The notes: generated from the letters alone by a model not told the origin. Shown: positions 45,271 to 55,004, counted from the first letter of the stretch. The stretch is 64,000 nucleotides of DNA from Paenibacillus borealis (GCF_000758665.1 NZ_CP009285.1:5890001-5954000), one strand, 5' to 3'. Translations and numbers: made by a program.

Positions 45271-46233
45271 TCACAAATTCATAAATGCCTGCAGTGTCCG
45301 GTCGGCAAGATACGGAAGGTACTCATGGCCGTATTCGTGATATACCAGGAGTTCCTTGTCAGCCGTAATTTTATTGTAAGCAGCAAATTGGGTTGAAGGC
45401 GGACAGATTGTATCTGTCAGCCCGGTTACCCATAGCACCTTAGCCTGCACCCGGCCGGCCAGATTCTGAATATCGATATAACCCAGGCGGCCAAAAATTT
45501 CTTCCTCGCGCAGATGATGCGGATCGAAGAAGCGGAAATAATAGTTCAGCTCCTCATAGGCAGAGGTTGTAATATTCGTCTCCCAGGCCCGCTTATAGTC
45601 GGAGAGGAACGGATATACAGGTACGGCCACCTTAATGCGCGGCTCCAGCGAGGCACAGGCAACAGTAAGCCCGCCGCCCTGCGATAACCCAAAGGCGCCG
45701 ACCCGCTTGGGGTCAACCTCCGGCATGGCCATCAGGATACGTGCGGTCTGGGCGGTATCGAGAAATACATTGCGGTAGTACAGATGATCCGGGTCCGGAT
45801 CATCGATCCCGCGGATGATATGCCCCCGGACCGTTGTGCCCTGAACGGTCAGGTTATCCTCGGACAGCCCGCCCTGGCCGCGGCAATCCATGGCGAGTAC
45901 GCTGATTCCGTGGGCGGCATACCCCACCTTCTCCAGCCAGTCGCCGCTGTCACAGGCGTAGCCGTGGAACATGACCACTCCCGGACCGCCCTTCCCGCCG
46001 GATATTGTCTTCGGCCTGACATATTTGCAGTGTATTCTCGCTCCGCCGACCCCGGTGAAATACAGATGGAAGCAATCCGCCAAGGGGCTCGTAAATTCCG
46101 CCGGTACCAGCTCATAATCCAGCGGCTGCGCATCCAGCTCACGCAGCGCACGATCCCAGTAGTCCCCGAAATCCGCCGGCTTCGGGCTGCTGCCTCCGTA
46201 AGCCTGTAATTGCGGCAGTGATCTTTCGTTCAT
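45271..46233 (-). CDS. CE7 acetyl-xylan esterase / cephalosporin-C deacetylase family
   Basis: A 320-residue alpha/beta-hydrolase. CE7 signatures: RGQ (118-120), nucleophile Ser184 in GLSQGG, an Asp in the LTDTICPP stretch (about 270) and the terminal HEYGHE with catalytic His (about 300). No signal peptide, so it deacetylates imported oligosaccharides in the cytoplasm. Its place in the mannan operon suggests that acetylated manno- or glucomanno-oligosaccharides are the substrates. TAAGGAGAG precedes the ATG. Confidence 0.94.
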   Translation of the reverse strand: MNERSLPQLQAYGGSSPKPADFGDYWDRALRELDAQPLDYELVPAEFTSPLADCFHLYFTGVGGARIHCKYVRPKTISGGKGGPGVVMFHGYACDSGDWLEKVGYAAHGISVLAMDCRGQGGLSEDNLTVQGTTVRGHIIRGIDDPDPDHLYYRNVFLDTAQTARILMAMPEVDPKRVGAFGLSQGGGLTVACASLEPRIKVAVPVYPFLSDYKRAWETNITTSAYEELNYYFRFFDPHHLREEEIFGRLGYIDIQNLAGRVQAKVLWVTGLTDTICPPSTQFAAYNKITADKELLVYHEYGHEYLPYLADRTLQAFMNL

Positions 46234-46261
46234 GGTGACTCTCCTTAAGGTTGATTATGTC

Positions 46262-47287
46262 CTAGATCTTGCCCAGGCCGGCATCGTCGCCCACTTCCTC
46301 ATGGGTGTCGATGACATAGTTCACGATATCCTGGACAGTAGTGTAGGCCACGCCTACATAGGTATCGGCAGCGCCGTAATAAATGGCGATGCGGCCGGTT
46401 TCGGCGTCGGTCAGAGCCGCGCAAGGGAACAATACATTGTTGACGAAACCTCTTTCCTCATACCATTCCTCCGGGGTAAGCACGAAGTTTCTGGAGCGGT
46501 ATTTGACTCTTGACGGCTCGTCCTTATCCAGAATAACCGCGCCCATGCTGTACACGAGCCCGTTGCAGGTTCCTGTAACCCCGTGATAGAACATCAGCCA
46601 GCCTTCGCTGGTCTCGATCGGTGCAGGGCCGCCGCCGATCTTGGTGCTCTGCCACCAGCCTTGTCCGCCCTTGGTCATGACATGGCGGTGTTTGCCCCAG
46701 TATACGAAGTCCGGGCTTTCGCTCAGGAACACATCACCGAACGGCGTGTGCCCGCTGTCGCTCGGCCGGGACAGCATCACGAAGTTGCCGTTCAGCTTCT
46801 TGGGGAACAGCACACCGTTGCGGTTGAACGGCAGGAACGGATTCTCCAGGCTAATGAACGTTTTGAAATCCTGTGTCTTGGCTACCCCGATGGCAGCCCC
46901 ATAGAAATCTGTACACCAGATGATGTAATAGGTGTCTTCAACCTTTACCAGACGCGGGTCATAGGCATAACGCGGTGCATACGGCTGGCCCGCTTCATCA
47001 ATGAACTGAATCGGCCCGTCAGCGATTTCCCAGTCCAGACCGTCCGCACTATGGCCCATCCGCAGGTGAGGGCGGGTCGTATTGTCTTCTACACGGAACA
47101 CGCCGAGGAAGCTGCCTTCGTAGGCAATAACGGCACTGTTAAAGATCCGGGCAACGCCTTTGGCCGGATTGCGTTTGATGACCGGGTTGTCACTGTGTCT
47201 CCACACCGGATTGTCATTGCCTGCGGGTCTGCCCTGCCAAGGCATGTTCGGGATATTATGGTCAGTAGTCAGCTTAACTTCTTTCAA
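46262..47287 (-). CDS. GH130 beta-mannoside phosphorylase
   Basis: A 341-residue cytoplasmic enzyme. The GH130 five-bladed propeller is recognisable from NSAVIAYEGSFLGVFRVE (about 50-67), the catalytic Asp110 in AYDPRLVKVEDTYY and the GGGPAPIETSEGWLMFYHG block. GH130 enzymes phosphorolyse beta-1,4- or beta-1,2-mannosides or mannosyl-glucose, giving mannose 1-phosphate. The mannanase upstream in the locus favours a beta-1,4 substrate. The start is a TTG with GGAGG 9 nt before it. Confidence 0.92.
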   Translation of the reverse strand: MKEVKLTTDHNIPNMPWQGRPAGNDNPVWRHSDNPVIKRNPAKGVARIFNSAVIAYEGSFLGVFRVEDNTTRPHLRMGHSADGLDWEIADGPIQFIDEAGQPYAPRYAYDPRLVKVEDTYYIIWCTDFYGAAIGVAKTQDFKTFISLENPFLPFNRNGVLFPKKLNGNFVMLSRPSDSGHTPFGDVFLSESPDFVYWGKHRHVMTKGGQGWWQSTKIGGGPAPIETSEGWLMFYHGVTGTCNGLVYSMGAVILDKDEPSRVKYRSRNFVLTPEEWYEERGFVNNVLFPCAALTDAETGRIAIYYGAADTYVGVAYTTVQDIVNYVIDTHEEVGDDAGLGKI

Positions 47288-47309
47288 TGGTTGATTCCTC
47301 CAAGTGTTT

Positions 47310-48143
47310 TTATTTTACTGAACCTTGAGCAAAGCCGTTGTAAATGTACTTCTGCAAGGAGACGAAGGCGACCAGCGTCGGAATGATCGCAATCATAATC
47401 GCCGCACAGATGACTTCCCACTGCGAGCCGTAAGGCCCTTTAAATTTGAACAGCGCGGTAGAGACGACCTGCAGGCTGCTTTTTGGCATGTACAGGAAAG
47501 GCGTGTAAAAGTCATTGTAGATGTTAACGCCCTTCACGATAATCACCGTAACTATGGCAGGACTGAGCAGCGGCAGAATAATTCGCCAGTAAATCGTCCA
47601 GTACGACGCCCCGTCCAGCATGGCCGATTCATCCAGCGACTCGGAGATCGAGTCCAGGAACTGCATGAAAATATAAACGGCGATAATGTCGGTACCAAGA
47701 TACATCAGAATGGGCGCCCAGCGCGTATTGAACAAATCCAGCGAGTTGATGATCTGGAAGGTAGCCACCTGTGTCGTTACGCCCGGAATCAGGGTAGCCA
47801 GCAGAAAAGCCCCCATCAGCAGCTTGCTGCCTCTGAATTTGAAGCGGGCCAGAATATAAGCCATCATTGATCCGGTCAATGTAGCACCTGCAATCGAGAT
47901 CAATACGATGATGATGGTGTTCATGAAGCCCAGCAGCATTTTGCCGTCGACAAAAGCTTTGGTATAGTTGCTGAAATTCAGCCAGTTCTCCGGCATGGTG
48001 AGCGGTCCGGTACTGGCGTACTCCGCATTGGTTTTGAGCGAGGCGAAGAAGACGACAATGATCGGAATGAGTGCGGCAAGCGCTCCTAAGACTAAGGAAA
48101 GGTACTTGAAGAAAGAAGCTGCGCTGTATTTGAAAGGTTGCAT
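47310..48143 (-). CDS. Sugar ABC permease, MalG type
   Basis: A 277-residue membrane protein with six helices and the EAA loop DESAMLDGASYWTIYWRIILP. AAGGAGG lies 11 nt before the ATG and overlaps the end of the preceding permease gene. It is the second channel subunit of the mannan-oligosaccharide importer. Confidence 0.93.
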   Translation of the reverse strand: MQPFKYSAASFFKYLSLVLGALAALIPIIVVFFASLKTNAEYASTGPLTMPENWLNFSNYTKAFVDGKMLLGFMNTIIIVLISIAGATLTGSMMAYILARFKFRGSKLLMGAFLLATLIPGVTTQVATFQIINSLDLFNTRWAPILMYLGTDIIAVYIFMQFLDSISESLDESAMLDGASYWTIYWRIILPLLSPAIVTVIIVKGVNIYNDFYTPFLYMPKSSLQVVSTALFKFKGPYGSQWEVICAAIMIAIIPTLVAFVSLQKYIYNGFAQGSVK

Positions 48144-48146
48144 CTC

Positions 48147-49019
48147 TTACTTCTCCTCCTTAATCAGCACACGCTGCAGAATGGTCACGAGAATCACAAT
48201 ACCCAGAAGCACTACAGCCATTGCCGAAGCAAGGCCCAGCTTGCTGTATTTAAAGGCCACATCGACGGTCTGAATGACAAAGGTGCCGCTGCCGTTAGAG
48301 CCGCCGGTCATGACATACGGAATTTCGAAGACACCGATCGCGCCGCTCACCGCGAGGATCAGATTGAGCTGCAGAATACGCTTGATGCTTGGAATGATGA
48401 TATGTCTGAACTGGTGCCAGCGGTTCGCACCGTCAATTTCCGATGCTTCATAAATATCGCTGCCGATGGAAGAAATCGCTCCGAGGAAGATAATAAAGTT
48501 CATCCCCATGTATCTCCAGACGGAAGCAAATGCGAGTGAAATATTGATCAGATGCGGATTCAGCAGCCACTTCTGCTGCCATGCGCCGAGTCCAACCAGG
48601 TCAAGCAGCGTATTGAGGGTCCCCTCCGGCTTGAAGAAGAACAGGAAGATGAACCCGATGGCCACCCCGTTGAGCAGTGTCGGGAAGAACAGAATGCCTT
48701 TGAACCAGTTCTTCAGACGGACATTGAAGCTCAGGATGGTCGCGAAATACAGGGCCAGCCCCATTTGCACAAAGGTGGCAAAGAAATAATACAGACTGAC
48801 CTTAAACACGGTGAAATACTCCGGTCTGGTGAAGATCGTCTTGTAATTGTCGAAACCGACATACTCCATTTTCTTGCTGAAGCCGTCCCAGCTTGTGAAG
48901 CTGTACTGGAACATTTTGAATACAGGTAAATATGAGAACGTCAACAGCAGCGCTACCGGAACTAACGAGAACAGCAGAATGATCAATAGCCGCTGATTTT
49001 TATAGCTTAAGTTGGACAA
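48147..49019 (-). CDS. Sugar ABC permease, MalF type
   Basis: A 290-residue membrane protein. The likely start is a TTG at 49019, 10 nt after AGGAGG; the in-frame GTG codons upstream overlap or precede that site. Six helices; EAA loop YEASEIDGANRWHQFRHIIIP near 200. It works with the MalG-type permease 3 bp downstream and the binding protein upstream. Confidence 0.92.
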   Translation of the reverse strand: MSNLSYKNQRLLIILLFSLVPVALLLTFSYLPVFKMFQYSFTSWDGFSKKMEYVGFDNYKTIFTRPEYFTVFKVSLYYFFATFVQMGLALYFATILSFNVRLKNWFKGILFFPTLLNGVAIGFIFLFFFKPEGTLNTLLDLVGLGAWQQKWLLNPHLINISLAFASVWRYMGMNFIIFLGAISSIGSDIYEASEIDGANRWHQFRHIIIPSIKRILQLNLILAVSGAIGVFEIPYVMTGGSNGSGTFVIQTVDVAFKYSKLGLASAMAVVLLGIVILVTILQRVLIKEEK

Positions 49020-49084
49020 TCTCTCCACACCTCCTAAGAACACTGGCTTATTACTCCATATCCTGCCTAACCCCGCAAAAGCGA

Positions 49085-49113
49085 AGGGGAAAATGCCCTG
49101 ACGGCATCTCCCC
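49085..49113 (-). terminator. Hairpin between binding-protein and permease genes
   Basis: On the minus strand GGGGAGATGCC / GGCATTTTCCCC pair, without a good T-run. Such leaky hairpins often let the binding-protein transcript accumulate above that of the permeases. Confidence 0.6.
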
Positions 49114-49152
49114 GTTCTCTTGAATCTGTCTTCACTCTGCGTTTATAAAAGC

Positions 49153-50523
49153 TTATTGCGCTGCTGTAATCTTAGCTCTTGCCGCTTTCCATTTGTCGTT
49201 CAGGTCCTTCATGATATCGTCGTAGGAATCCTTGCGGTTGCCGATGGCGGCTTCAATGATTACTTTCTTGAAGTCAGGCTGCCAGAGGCCGATCTCCGCT
49301 TCTTTATCGATCGCATCCACCCAGCCCTCTTCACCGGCCTTGGCTGGTGCAAGGGTGTCGAAGGTTACGTCCGTGCCTTCAAATTGCTTGAGGATTTCCG
49401 GAAGCTCAGCGCCCTTAACCGGGCTCATGCCGCCGCCTTCAGTGGTCGGATAACCCGATTCATTAATGAACCAGTCCACCCAGGCTCTTGCCGCTTCTTT
49501 GTTCTGGCTGTGGATGCTTACACCCAGGTTATAATCGTCGGATAGCGGAACCAGAATTTTGTCTGCGTTGGTAGGGAAAGGCATGAAGCCGACATCATCA
49601 GGATTGGTTGCCAGTCCTTTGATCTGGCCGATGGCCCAGGAGCCGAGCATCATCGTCCCGATTTTACCGTTTGCCAGATCAGCCTTGGAGGATTCCCAGT
49701 CAGTAGTCGTAGGATCCTCTTCAATCAGCCCGTTCTTCGCGGCGTCGTACATTACTTTGTACAGGTCGTAGTGAGGTTGACCCGGCACGAAGTTATCATC
49801 CGAAGCAACCTGGGCAATATTTACATATTCCCGGTCTCCGGCAACCGTAGCCAGATCGGCTTCCCATTGGGTGAGTGTCCATCCTGCTGCATAGTTCGTG
49901 TACAGCGGAACAGCGTCGGTTTTGTCCTTGATGCTCTGCAGTGCAGTCTGGAACTGTTCAAAGGTTCTTGGTACCTCAGTGATCCCCGCATCTTTGAATA
50001 CCTGCTTGTTGTAAATCACACCGGAGAAGTTAACGGTGACCGGAATCCCGTAGGAAATGCCGTCTACAGTGCGTTCTTCCAGGCCGGTATACTGCTGCTC
50101 CAGATCGGACATTTTACCCAGCGGCTCAAAGAACTCCGGCAGGTCTTTGATCGCCACGCTGGTTGGCAGCAGCAGCACATCGCCGTAATCACTCGTGCCC
50201 ATCCGGATTTTAATCTGGTCCTCATAGCTGGACAGCGCTTCAAAGTTGACTTTGACATCCGGATATTTCTCGTTGAACTTGGCTGCGTAATCCTTGAATA
50301 CGGTATCAACGATATCCGTTCTTTGGGTAATTACCGTGATATTGCCTTTAATATCCTTGGCCGCATCTCCCTCAGGAGCAGCAGTAGCCTCGGTGCCTGT
50401 CCCTGTATTTCCTCCATTCGTTGCTGCTGTATTATCCGTGTTGTTGTTTGATGAACAGCCTGCGAATAAGCCTGCCATCAGCGTCAATGCTGCTAAACTG
50501 GTAACTGCCTTTGTCTTCTTCAT
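49153..50523 (-). CDS. Lipoprotein sugar-binding protein of the mannan importer
   Basis: A 456-residue SBP_bac_1 protein. Signal peptide with lipobox LFAGC near 22, a long Asn/Thr/Ala-rich tether to about 55, then the binding fold (GNITVITQRTDIVD..., ASYEDQIKIRMGTSDYGDVLLLP). It is a clear paralogue of the second binding-protein gene at 51729-53024. It heads the transport operon and has its own promoter region. The substrate is inferred to be manno-oligosaccharides from the GH130, CE7 and GH26 context. Confidence 0.92.
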   Translation of the reverse strand: MKKTKAVTSLAALTLMAGLFAGCSSNNNTDNTAATNGGNTGTGTEATAAPEGDAAKDIKGNITVITQRTDIVDTVFKDYAAKFNEKYPDVKVNFEALSSYEDQIKIRMGTSDYGDVLLLPTSVAIKDLPEFFEPLGKMSDLEQQYTGLEERTVDGISYGIPVTVNFSGVIYNKQVFKDAGITEVPRTFEQFQTALQSIKDKTDAVPLYTNYAAGWTLTQWEADLATVAGDREYVNIAQVASDDNFVPGQPHYDLYKVMYDAAKNGLIEEDPTTTDWESSKADLANGKIGTMMLGSWAIGQIKGLATNPDDVGFMPFPTNADKILVPLSDDYNLGVSIHSQNKEAARAWVDWFINESGYPTTEGGGMSPVKGAELPEILKQFEGTDVTFDTLAPAKAGEEGWVDAIDKEAEIGLWQPDFKKVIIEAAIGNRKDSYDDIMKDLNDKWKAARAKITAAQ

Positions 50524-50558
50524 TGCTGGTTAAACCCCTCTCTGCGATTCACATAACA

Positions 50559-50580
50559 TAATAACAATCAACTAACAAAA
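50559..50580 (-). promoter_or_regulatory. Shared mannan-locus motif, copy 1
   Basis: Begins TTTTGTTAGT on the minus strand and shares most of a 22-bp block with sites before the YesM gene and the mannanase gene. It lies 36 bp upstream of the binding-protein start. TTGTTA could also act as a -35 element, with TTATGT 16 bp on. Confidence 0.55.
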
Positions 50581-50777
50581 CTTTACCCAGATAAAAGCAT
50601 AATTCACTCCACAAGAGTTTCATGGATGTCTTCACTCGGGAAATTGAGTGTTGGTATCGCTTACAGGCTAATTATAAATCGTAATCCGCCCTAAAACGAT
50701 GGTTTGAATTGTTTTTTCTGGTCTTCAATTTGTTATTTTTGTTTTTATTATTTTATTATTCTATGCAGAAAAACGTC
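50581..50777. other. Upstream region of the mannan transport operon
   Basis: About 200 bp without a gene. A cre-like site, TGTAAGCGATACCA on the minus strand, occupies 50652-50665 with one mismatch to the consensus. Next to the terminator is a T-rich stretch (50710-50765). Otherwise nothing distinctive. Confidence 0.5.
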
Positions 50778-50799
50778 AAAAAAGAGGGCTTTCGCCCTC
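50778..50799 (-). terminator. Terminator after the YesN-type regulator gene
   Basis: On the minus strand GAGGGC-GAAA-GCCCTC is followed by six T residues: a textbook GNRA-loop intrinsic terminator. It separates the regulatory operon from the transport operon. Confidence 0.93.
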
Positions 50800-50843
50800 C
50801 TCCAATTCATTTCATCCTGTTCACATGCATGTATCGATGCTTC

Positions 50844-51611
50844 TTAACCTCTGGGAATTCTGCAGCCGCTCTTATAGTCTTTGGGAGTCATGCCGCATAT
50901 TTTTTTGAACAGCTTGTTGAAATATACGGGATCATTATAGCCTACCCGTTCGGCAATCTCGTAATTCTTGAGTTCAGGCTGCCCGGTCAGAAGCTCCTTG
51001 GCCTTCGCAATCCGTATACCAATCAGATAATCGGTAATCGTCTGTCCGGTCTTGTATTTGAACAGGCGGCTGATATAGCTGGCATTCATTCCGACCGTCT
51101 CCGCCAGGCGCTCCAGCTCGAAATTATGGCTGTATTCCTTCTCCAGGATTACTTTGGTCTGTTCGACCACGTGATGTTCCCTGCCTCCCGGAGCCAGCAC
51201 TGTCGGCTGTTCTGTTCCGGAAAGCTTCAGCTGCCTGCTCTCCTCCACCCGCTTCAGCAGCTCATATAACTGGGCTTTCTCGATAGGCTTCAGCAGATAA
51301 TCCAGCACCCCGAAACGGATCGCCCGCCGGGCATACTCGAAATCATTGAATCCGCTCAGCACCGCAATGGGCAGATTCTTCATATGGCCCCTGGCTGCTT
51401 CAATCAGCTTAAAGCCGTCCATTCTCGGCATCTTAATATCCGTAATCAGCAAATCAATATCCTCTGCGGACATTGTTGAAAGGCGGTTCCACGCCTCCAG
51501 GCCGTTACCATACGAGCCGATAACCTCCACTTCCACATCCATTCTGGAAGTAATCTTCCCAAGCCCGCGGCGAATCACTTCCTCATCATCCGCAATCATG
51601 ATTCTGATCAC
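50844..51611 (-). CDS. YesN-type response regulator of the mannan locus
   Basis: A 255-residue regulator. The likely start is the GTG at 51611, 11 nt after GGAGG. Receiver domain 1-125 with phospho-Asp58 (LLITDIKMP) and Lys108; an AraC helix-turn-helix pair over the last 100 residues (ASYISRLFKYKTGQT ... GMTPKDYK). It is shorter than classic YesN proteins because the middle linker is brief. It should be phosphorylated by the YesM-type kinase encoded two genes upstream. Confidence 0.93.
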   Translation of the reverse strand: MIRIMIADDEEVIRRGLGKITSRMDVEVEVIGSYGNGLEAWNRLSTMSAEDIDLLITDIKMPRMDGFKLIEAARGHMKNLPIAVLSGFNDFEYARRAIRFGVLDYLLKPIEKAQLYELLKRVEESRQLKLSGTEQPTVLAPGGREHHVVEQTKVILEKEYSHNFELERLAETVGMNASYISRLFKYKTGQTITDYLIGIRIAKAKELLTGQPELKNYEIAERVGYNDPVYFNKLFKKICGMTPKDYKSGCRIPRG

Positions 51612-51728
51612 TTGGCAAACCGCCTCCAGCCTTATTATCGCTTGCACAATGATTGCGTTACCATTTCAATTATAGGCTTCATCCCTGCAATATAAAATGT
51701 GCTGTATTGCCTTTTTATAGTCTTCTCT

Positions 51729-53024
51729 TTACTTTGCGTCCGATAAAGCGCGTGCTTCCTCCCACTTCTCATTCAACCCGTCAAAGGCCTTCTGCAAATC
51801 CGGTGCGGCAATCAGCTCCTGGATATAGTCTCCGGAGGCAAACGACAGCTTCGCGCGGTTGGCCATATCAATAAATGAATCCGTCTGTACGGTCGCTTCC
51901 ACCAGCTCAGGCTGATAGGAGAGAAATTCACGGTATTGTTCCATGGAAGGCTCTGTGTTACCGTCCAGTGGAAGAAATCCTTCTGCTGTATAAGAGGTTT
52001 CATGAACCAGGAAGTTCACCCAAGACATCGACAGTTCCTTGTTTCTGCTGAATTTGCTGACTCCGATGAACCAGTCGGGATTCAGCGGTGCATAATGCTT
52101 CAGCCCGTTATCATAGGGAAACGGGAAGAAACCGATATCCTCCGGAGCTGCTCCGGCATCGAGAATCTGGCGGACGGTCCAGTTGCCGCTCAGGAACATC
52201 CCGGCCTCCCCTTTAGCCAGCTTGGTTTTGGAGATCTCCCAATTATTCGAGAACAGCTCATCCTCTGCATAACCGCGGGCTATGATTGTACGGGTAATTC
52301 CGAGCAAGCGGCCCCATTCATTATCAAGCTGCCAGGGAGCATTCTCATGAACCATATTGTTCAGGTAATCGGGATTCCCGGTCATGTAATTGACCATATT
52401 ATTGCCCCATTCCCGCAGCGGCCAGACTGCACCGTAATTCATATAAATCGGTGTAATGTCCGCTTGCTTCAGCTTGGCGCAGATGGCGTAGAATTCATCC
52501 AGCGTCTGCGGAATTTCCGTGATGCCCGCCTGCTTAAATGCCTTTTTGTTGTAGACAATCCCGCTTGTAGTTGTCCCGGTGGACAGACCGTATCTTCTGC
52601 CGTCATAGGCAGCAAAGGTAGTGAACTTCTCCCCCGCAGACATCTCCGCACTAAGCGGCTCAAAAAAATAATCCAGCTCCCTCGCAGGCAGATTGACCGG
52701 CAGCAGCAGCACATCACCGGCATCCTTGGTGGAGAGACGCACCATAATATCGGTCGCATAGTTGGACAAGCCTTCGAATTCTACGCTTGCTTCCGGATAC
52801 TTCTTCATAAACTGGTCGGCGTACCCCTGCATTGTACCGTTCTCAATAAGATCAATCCGGTTGGTCAGCATGAGAATGCTACCGGACAGGCTCTGCTGTT
52901 CATGGTCTGCTGCAGGCGTTGCCGGAACGGCCGGCTTGCTGCCGGAGCTGTCACAGCCCGCAGACAGCAGAAGCAGCAGTAATAACATTGTACGCAGAGG
53001 CCGGTGTGCGTTCGTCTTTTTCAA
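51729..53024 (-). CDS. Second sugar-binding lipoprotein, inside the sensor operon
   Basis: A 431-residue SBP_bac_1 protein with lipobox (LLSAGC) near 24. The start is a TTG, 9 nt after AAGGGAG. Its fold is parallel to the transport binding protein: KYPEASVEFEGLSNY, TKDAGDVLLLPVNLP and the GITEIPQTLDEFY block all have counterparts there. It sits between the YesM kinase (5 bp after its stop) and the YesN regulator, and no permease is linked to it. Inference: it serves as the ligand-sensing subunit for the kinase; a spare transport protein is the alternative. Confidence 0.9.
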   Translation of the reverse strand: MKKTNAHRPLRTMLLLLLLLSAGCDSSGSKPAVPATPAADHEQQSLSGSILMLTNRIDLIENGTMQGYADQFMKKYPEASVEFEGLSNYATDIMVRLSTKDAGDVLLLPVNLPARELDYFFEPLSAEMSAGEKFTTFAAYDGRRYGLSTGTTTSGIVYNKKAFKQAGITEIPQTLDEFYAICAKLKQADITPIYMNYGAVWPLREWGNNMVNYMTGNPDYLNNMVHENAPWQLDNEWGRLLGITRTIIARGYAEDELFSNNWEISKTKLAKGEAGMFLSGNWTVRQILDAGAAPEDIGFFPFPYDNGLKHYAPLNPDWFIGVSKFSRNKELSMSWVNFLVHETSYTAEGFLPLDGNTEPSMEQYREFLSYQPELVEATVQTDSFIDMANRAKLSFASGDYIQELIAAPDLQKAFDGLNEKWEEARALSDAK

Positions 53025-53029
53025 TCCGC

Positions 53030-54922
53030 TTAACTCCCTTCTGTCTCTGAATCACTGGCTGAGCGGTACGGGGGCAGCGGCAGCGAAAGGATAACATCCG
53101 TCCCCTCACCCGGCTGACTGAACACCTCAATGCCATAAGCCGCCCCGTAGTTCAGCTGTACCCGCTGATGCACATTTTTCATGCCGATACCGCCATTGAT
53201 GCTTTTCTTCGGAGGCGATTCCCGTTTCAGATCATCGTTCAGCTTGTCCAGGGTCGCCTGCTCCATCCCGCAGCCGTCGTCACGGATATGGAACAGCAGC
53301 TTCTGATCGGTGAATTCACATCTGATGCTAAGATGCATATGCTCTTTACTGTCATCGAGCCCATGGTACGCGGCATTCTCGATAATCGGCTGGAACACCA
53401 GCTTGATGATCGAATAATGATCCAGCTCCTCGGGAACATCGATCTGCAGCACGAACCGCCCGGGATAACGGCAGCCCAGAAGCTCAACATAGTTGCAGAC
53501 ATATAACAGCTCCTGCTTCATCGTTGTCCGGCCTGACAATTCACTGGTGCTATACCGCAGCAGCTTGCCCAGAATTGAGATCATATCGGCAGCTTCTACA
53601 TCATCGTTAATCTCCGCTGTCATCCGGATGGACTCCAGTGTGTTATAGATGAAATGCGGGTTAATCTGGCTTTGCAGCGCATGCAGCTCCGCTTCCTTCT
53701 TCTGCTCCTCGATCCGGTATATATCCTGAATCAGCTGCCGGATGCGGGCCAGCATCCGGTTGAACTGATGGCCGAGCAGGCCGATCTCATCCCGGCGTTT
53801 CACGCGGAAGTTAACGTCCAGATCACCGCCCTGCACCCTTTTCATCAGCTGAATCATTTGGGTCAGCGGTTTGGTCAGCGCGAAGGACAGCACAATGGAA
53901 ATGATCAAGGCCAGCACAATAATAATCAGTGTCGCCGCCAGGGTCGCGTTACGGGTCAGCTTCACATCACGGGTTAATTCATCGACCGGAATGGAGATAA
54001 TCACCTTCCAGCTCGTCTTCGAGGAACTGGAGTAAATATTCAGCCTCTCCTTGCCTGACACTGTATCATAGAAGCTTCCGGCCGCGCCCTGGGCACTGCG
54101 GAACAGCGGAGTCTGCGAGATATCCATCGTCAGCAGCTTCTGGTCACTGTCATAAATGACCTTGCCCTTCTCGTCCACGATCAGCGATGTACCGCGGGTG
54201 ACCCTGTCCAGCTCCGCTACCTGGGTCTCCATATTGCTGATATTAGCCTCCACCGCGATCAGTCCGACCGGGTTCCAGAGCCCGTCGACGATTTTGCGGA
54301 CAACGGTATAGGCATAACGGGTGCTCTGCAGATTGGTAGTGTAAGCCTGTGTGCCGAATAGCAGCGCTTCGCCGCTGGAATCCTTGGCCTGCTGGCTCCA
54401 GAAGGTATAGCTCTGATCCAGATCAAGCCGCACGCCGCCATCCTTGGCAGAATAATAACCGTGACCGTAGGCGTCAAAAATATAGACGGAGTTCGTCCCC
54501 CGCTTGATATTGTTAATGAAGGAGATATTGCCCTCTATACCCCTCTGGATAGACAGGAGCAGATCGAAATCACCCGGCGCTACCCCGGCGCTTCCATGAT
54601 CCCCCTCAATCATCTTCTTCTGTTCATAATACCGGTTGGACGCGATCAGATTCTGCTTGATATCGTTTACATAAGCCGGCATTGAGGAGATTCTTTTCAT
54701 ATCTTCTATGTAGTCATCGATCCCGTCCATCATTTGGTCAATCAGCTTCTCTGAATAAGCGACGGTATTCGCTTGAATCGACTCGGAATAGCTCTTAAAG
54801 CTGATGATGCTGATAATAGAAAGAGGCAGTGTGATAATAACCAGGAATACGAGCAGCAGCTTACGTTCCATGCCCATGTCCCTGATAAAAGACCACCTGC
54901 TGTGTTTGTGTTGGTCCATCAT
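53030..54922 (-). CDS. YesM-type sensor histidine kinase of the mannan locus
   Basis: A 630-residue kinase. The ATG at 54922 has AAGGGG 8 nt upstream. TM helix near 17-40, large extracellular double-CACHE domain (about 45-290), second TM near 300-322, HAMP, then the His_kinase domain with the phospho-His in QSQINPHFIYNTLE and the ATPase domain ending in GIGMKNVHQRVQLNYG. This is the standard partner of YesN regulators. The extra binding-protein gene 5 bp downstream suggests coupled sensing. Confidence 0.93.
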   Translation of the reverse strand: MMDQHKHSRWSFIRDMGMERKLLLVFLVIITLPLSIISIISFKSYSESIQANTVAYSEKLIDQMMDGIDDYIEDMKRISSMPAYVNDIKQNLIASNRYYEQKKMIEGDHGSAGVAPGDFDLLLSIQRGIEGNISFINNIKRGTNSVYIFDAYGHGYYSAKDGGVRLDLDQSYTFWSQQAKDSSGEALLFGTQAYTTNLQSTRYAYTVVRKIVDGLWNPVGLIAVEANISNMETQVAELDRVTRGTSLIVDEKGKVIYDSDQKLLTMDISQTPLFRSAQGAAGSFYDTVSGKERLNIYSSSSKTSWKVIISIPVDELTRDVKLTRNATLAATLIIIVLALIISIVLSFALTKPLTQMIQLMKRVQGGDLDVNFRVKRRDEIGLLGHQFNRMLARIRQLIQDIYRIEEQKKEAELHALQSQINPHFIYNTLESIRMTAEINDDVEAADMISILGKLLRYSTSELSGRTTMKQELLYVCNYVELLGCRYPGRFVLQIDVPEELDHYSIIKLVFQPIIENAAYHGLDDSKEHMHLSIRCEFTDQKLLFHIRDDGCGMEQATLDKLNDDLKRESPPKKSINGGIGMKNVHQRVQLNYGAAYGIEVFSQPGEGTDVILSLPLPPYRSASDSETEGS

Positions 54923-54966
54923 TTGGTCTTCCCCTTCATCAGCTTTACCTAACTTTTTACAATAAA

Positions 54967-55004
54967 TCATAACATTTAACTAACAAAATTATTATACTTG
55001 TTAG
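54967..55004. promoter_or_regulatory. Shared mannan-locus motif, copy 2, with inverted repeat
   Basis: The 22-bp block (54967-54988, reading TTTTGTTAGT on the minus strand) lies 45 bp upstream of the kinase start. It overlaps a perfect 7-bp inverted repeat, CTAACAA (54980-54986) and TTGTTAG (54998-55004), with an 11-bp spacer. This suggests autoregulation by the locus regulator. Confidence 0.6.
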
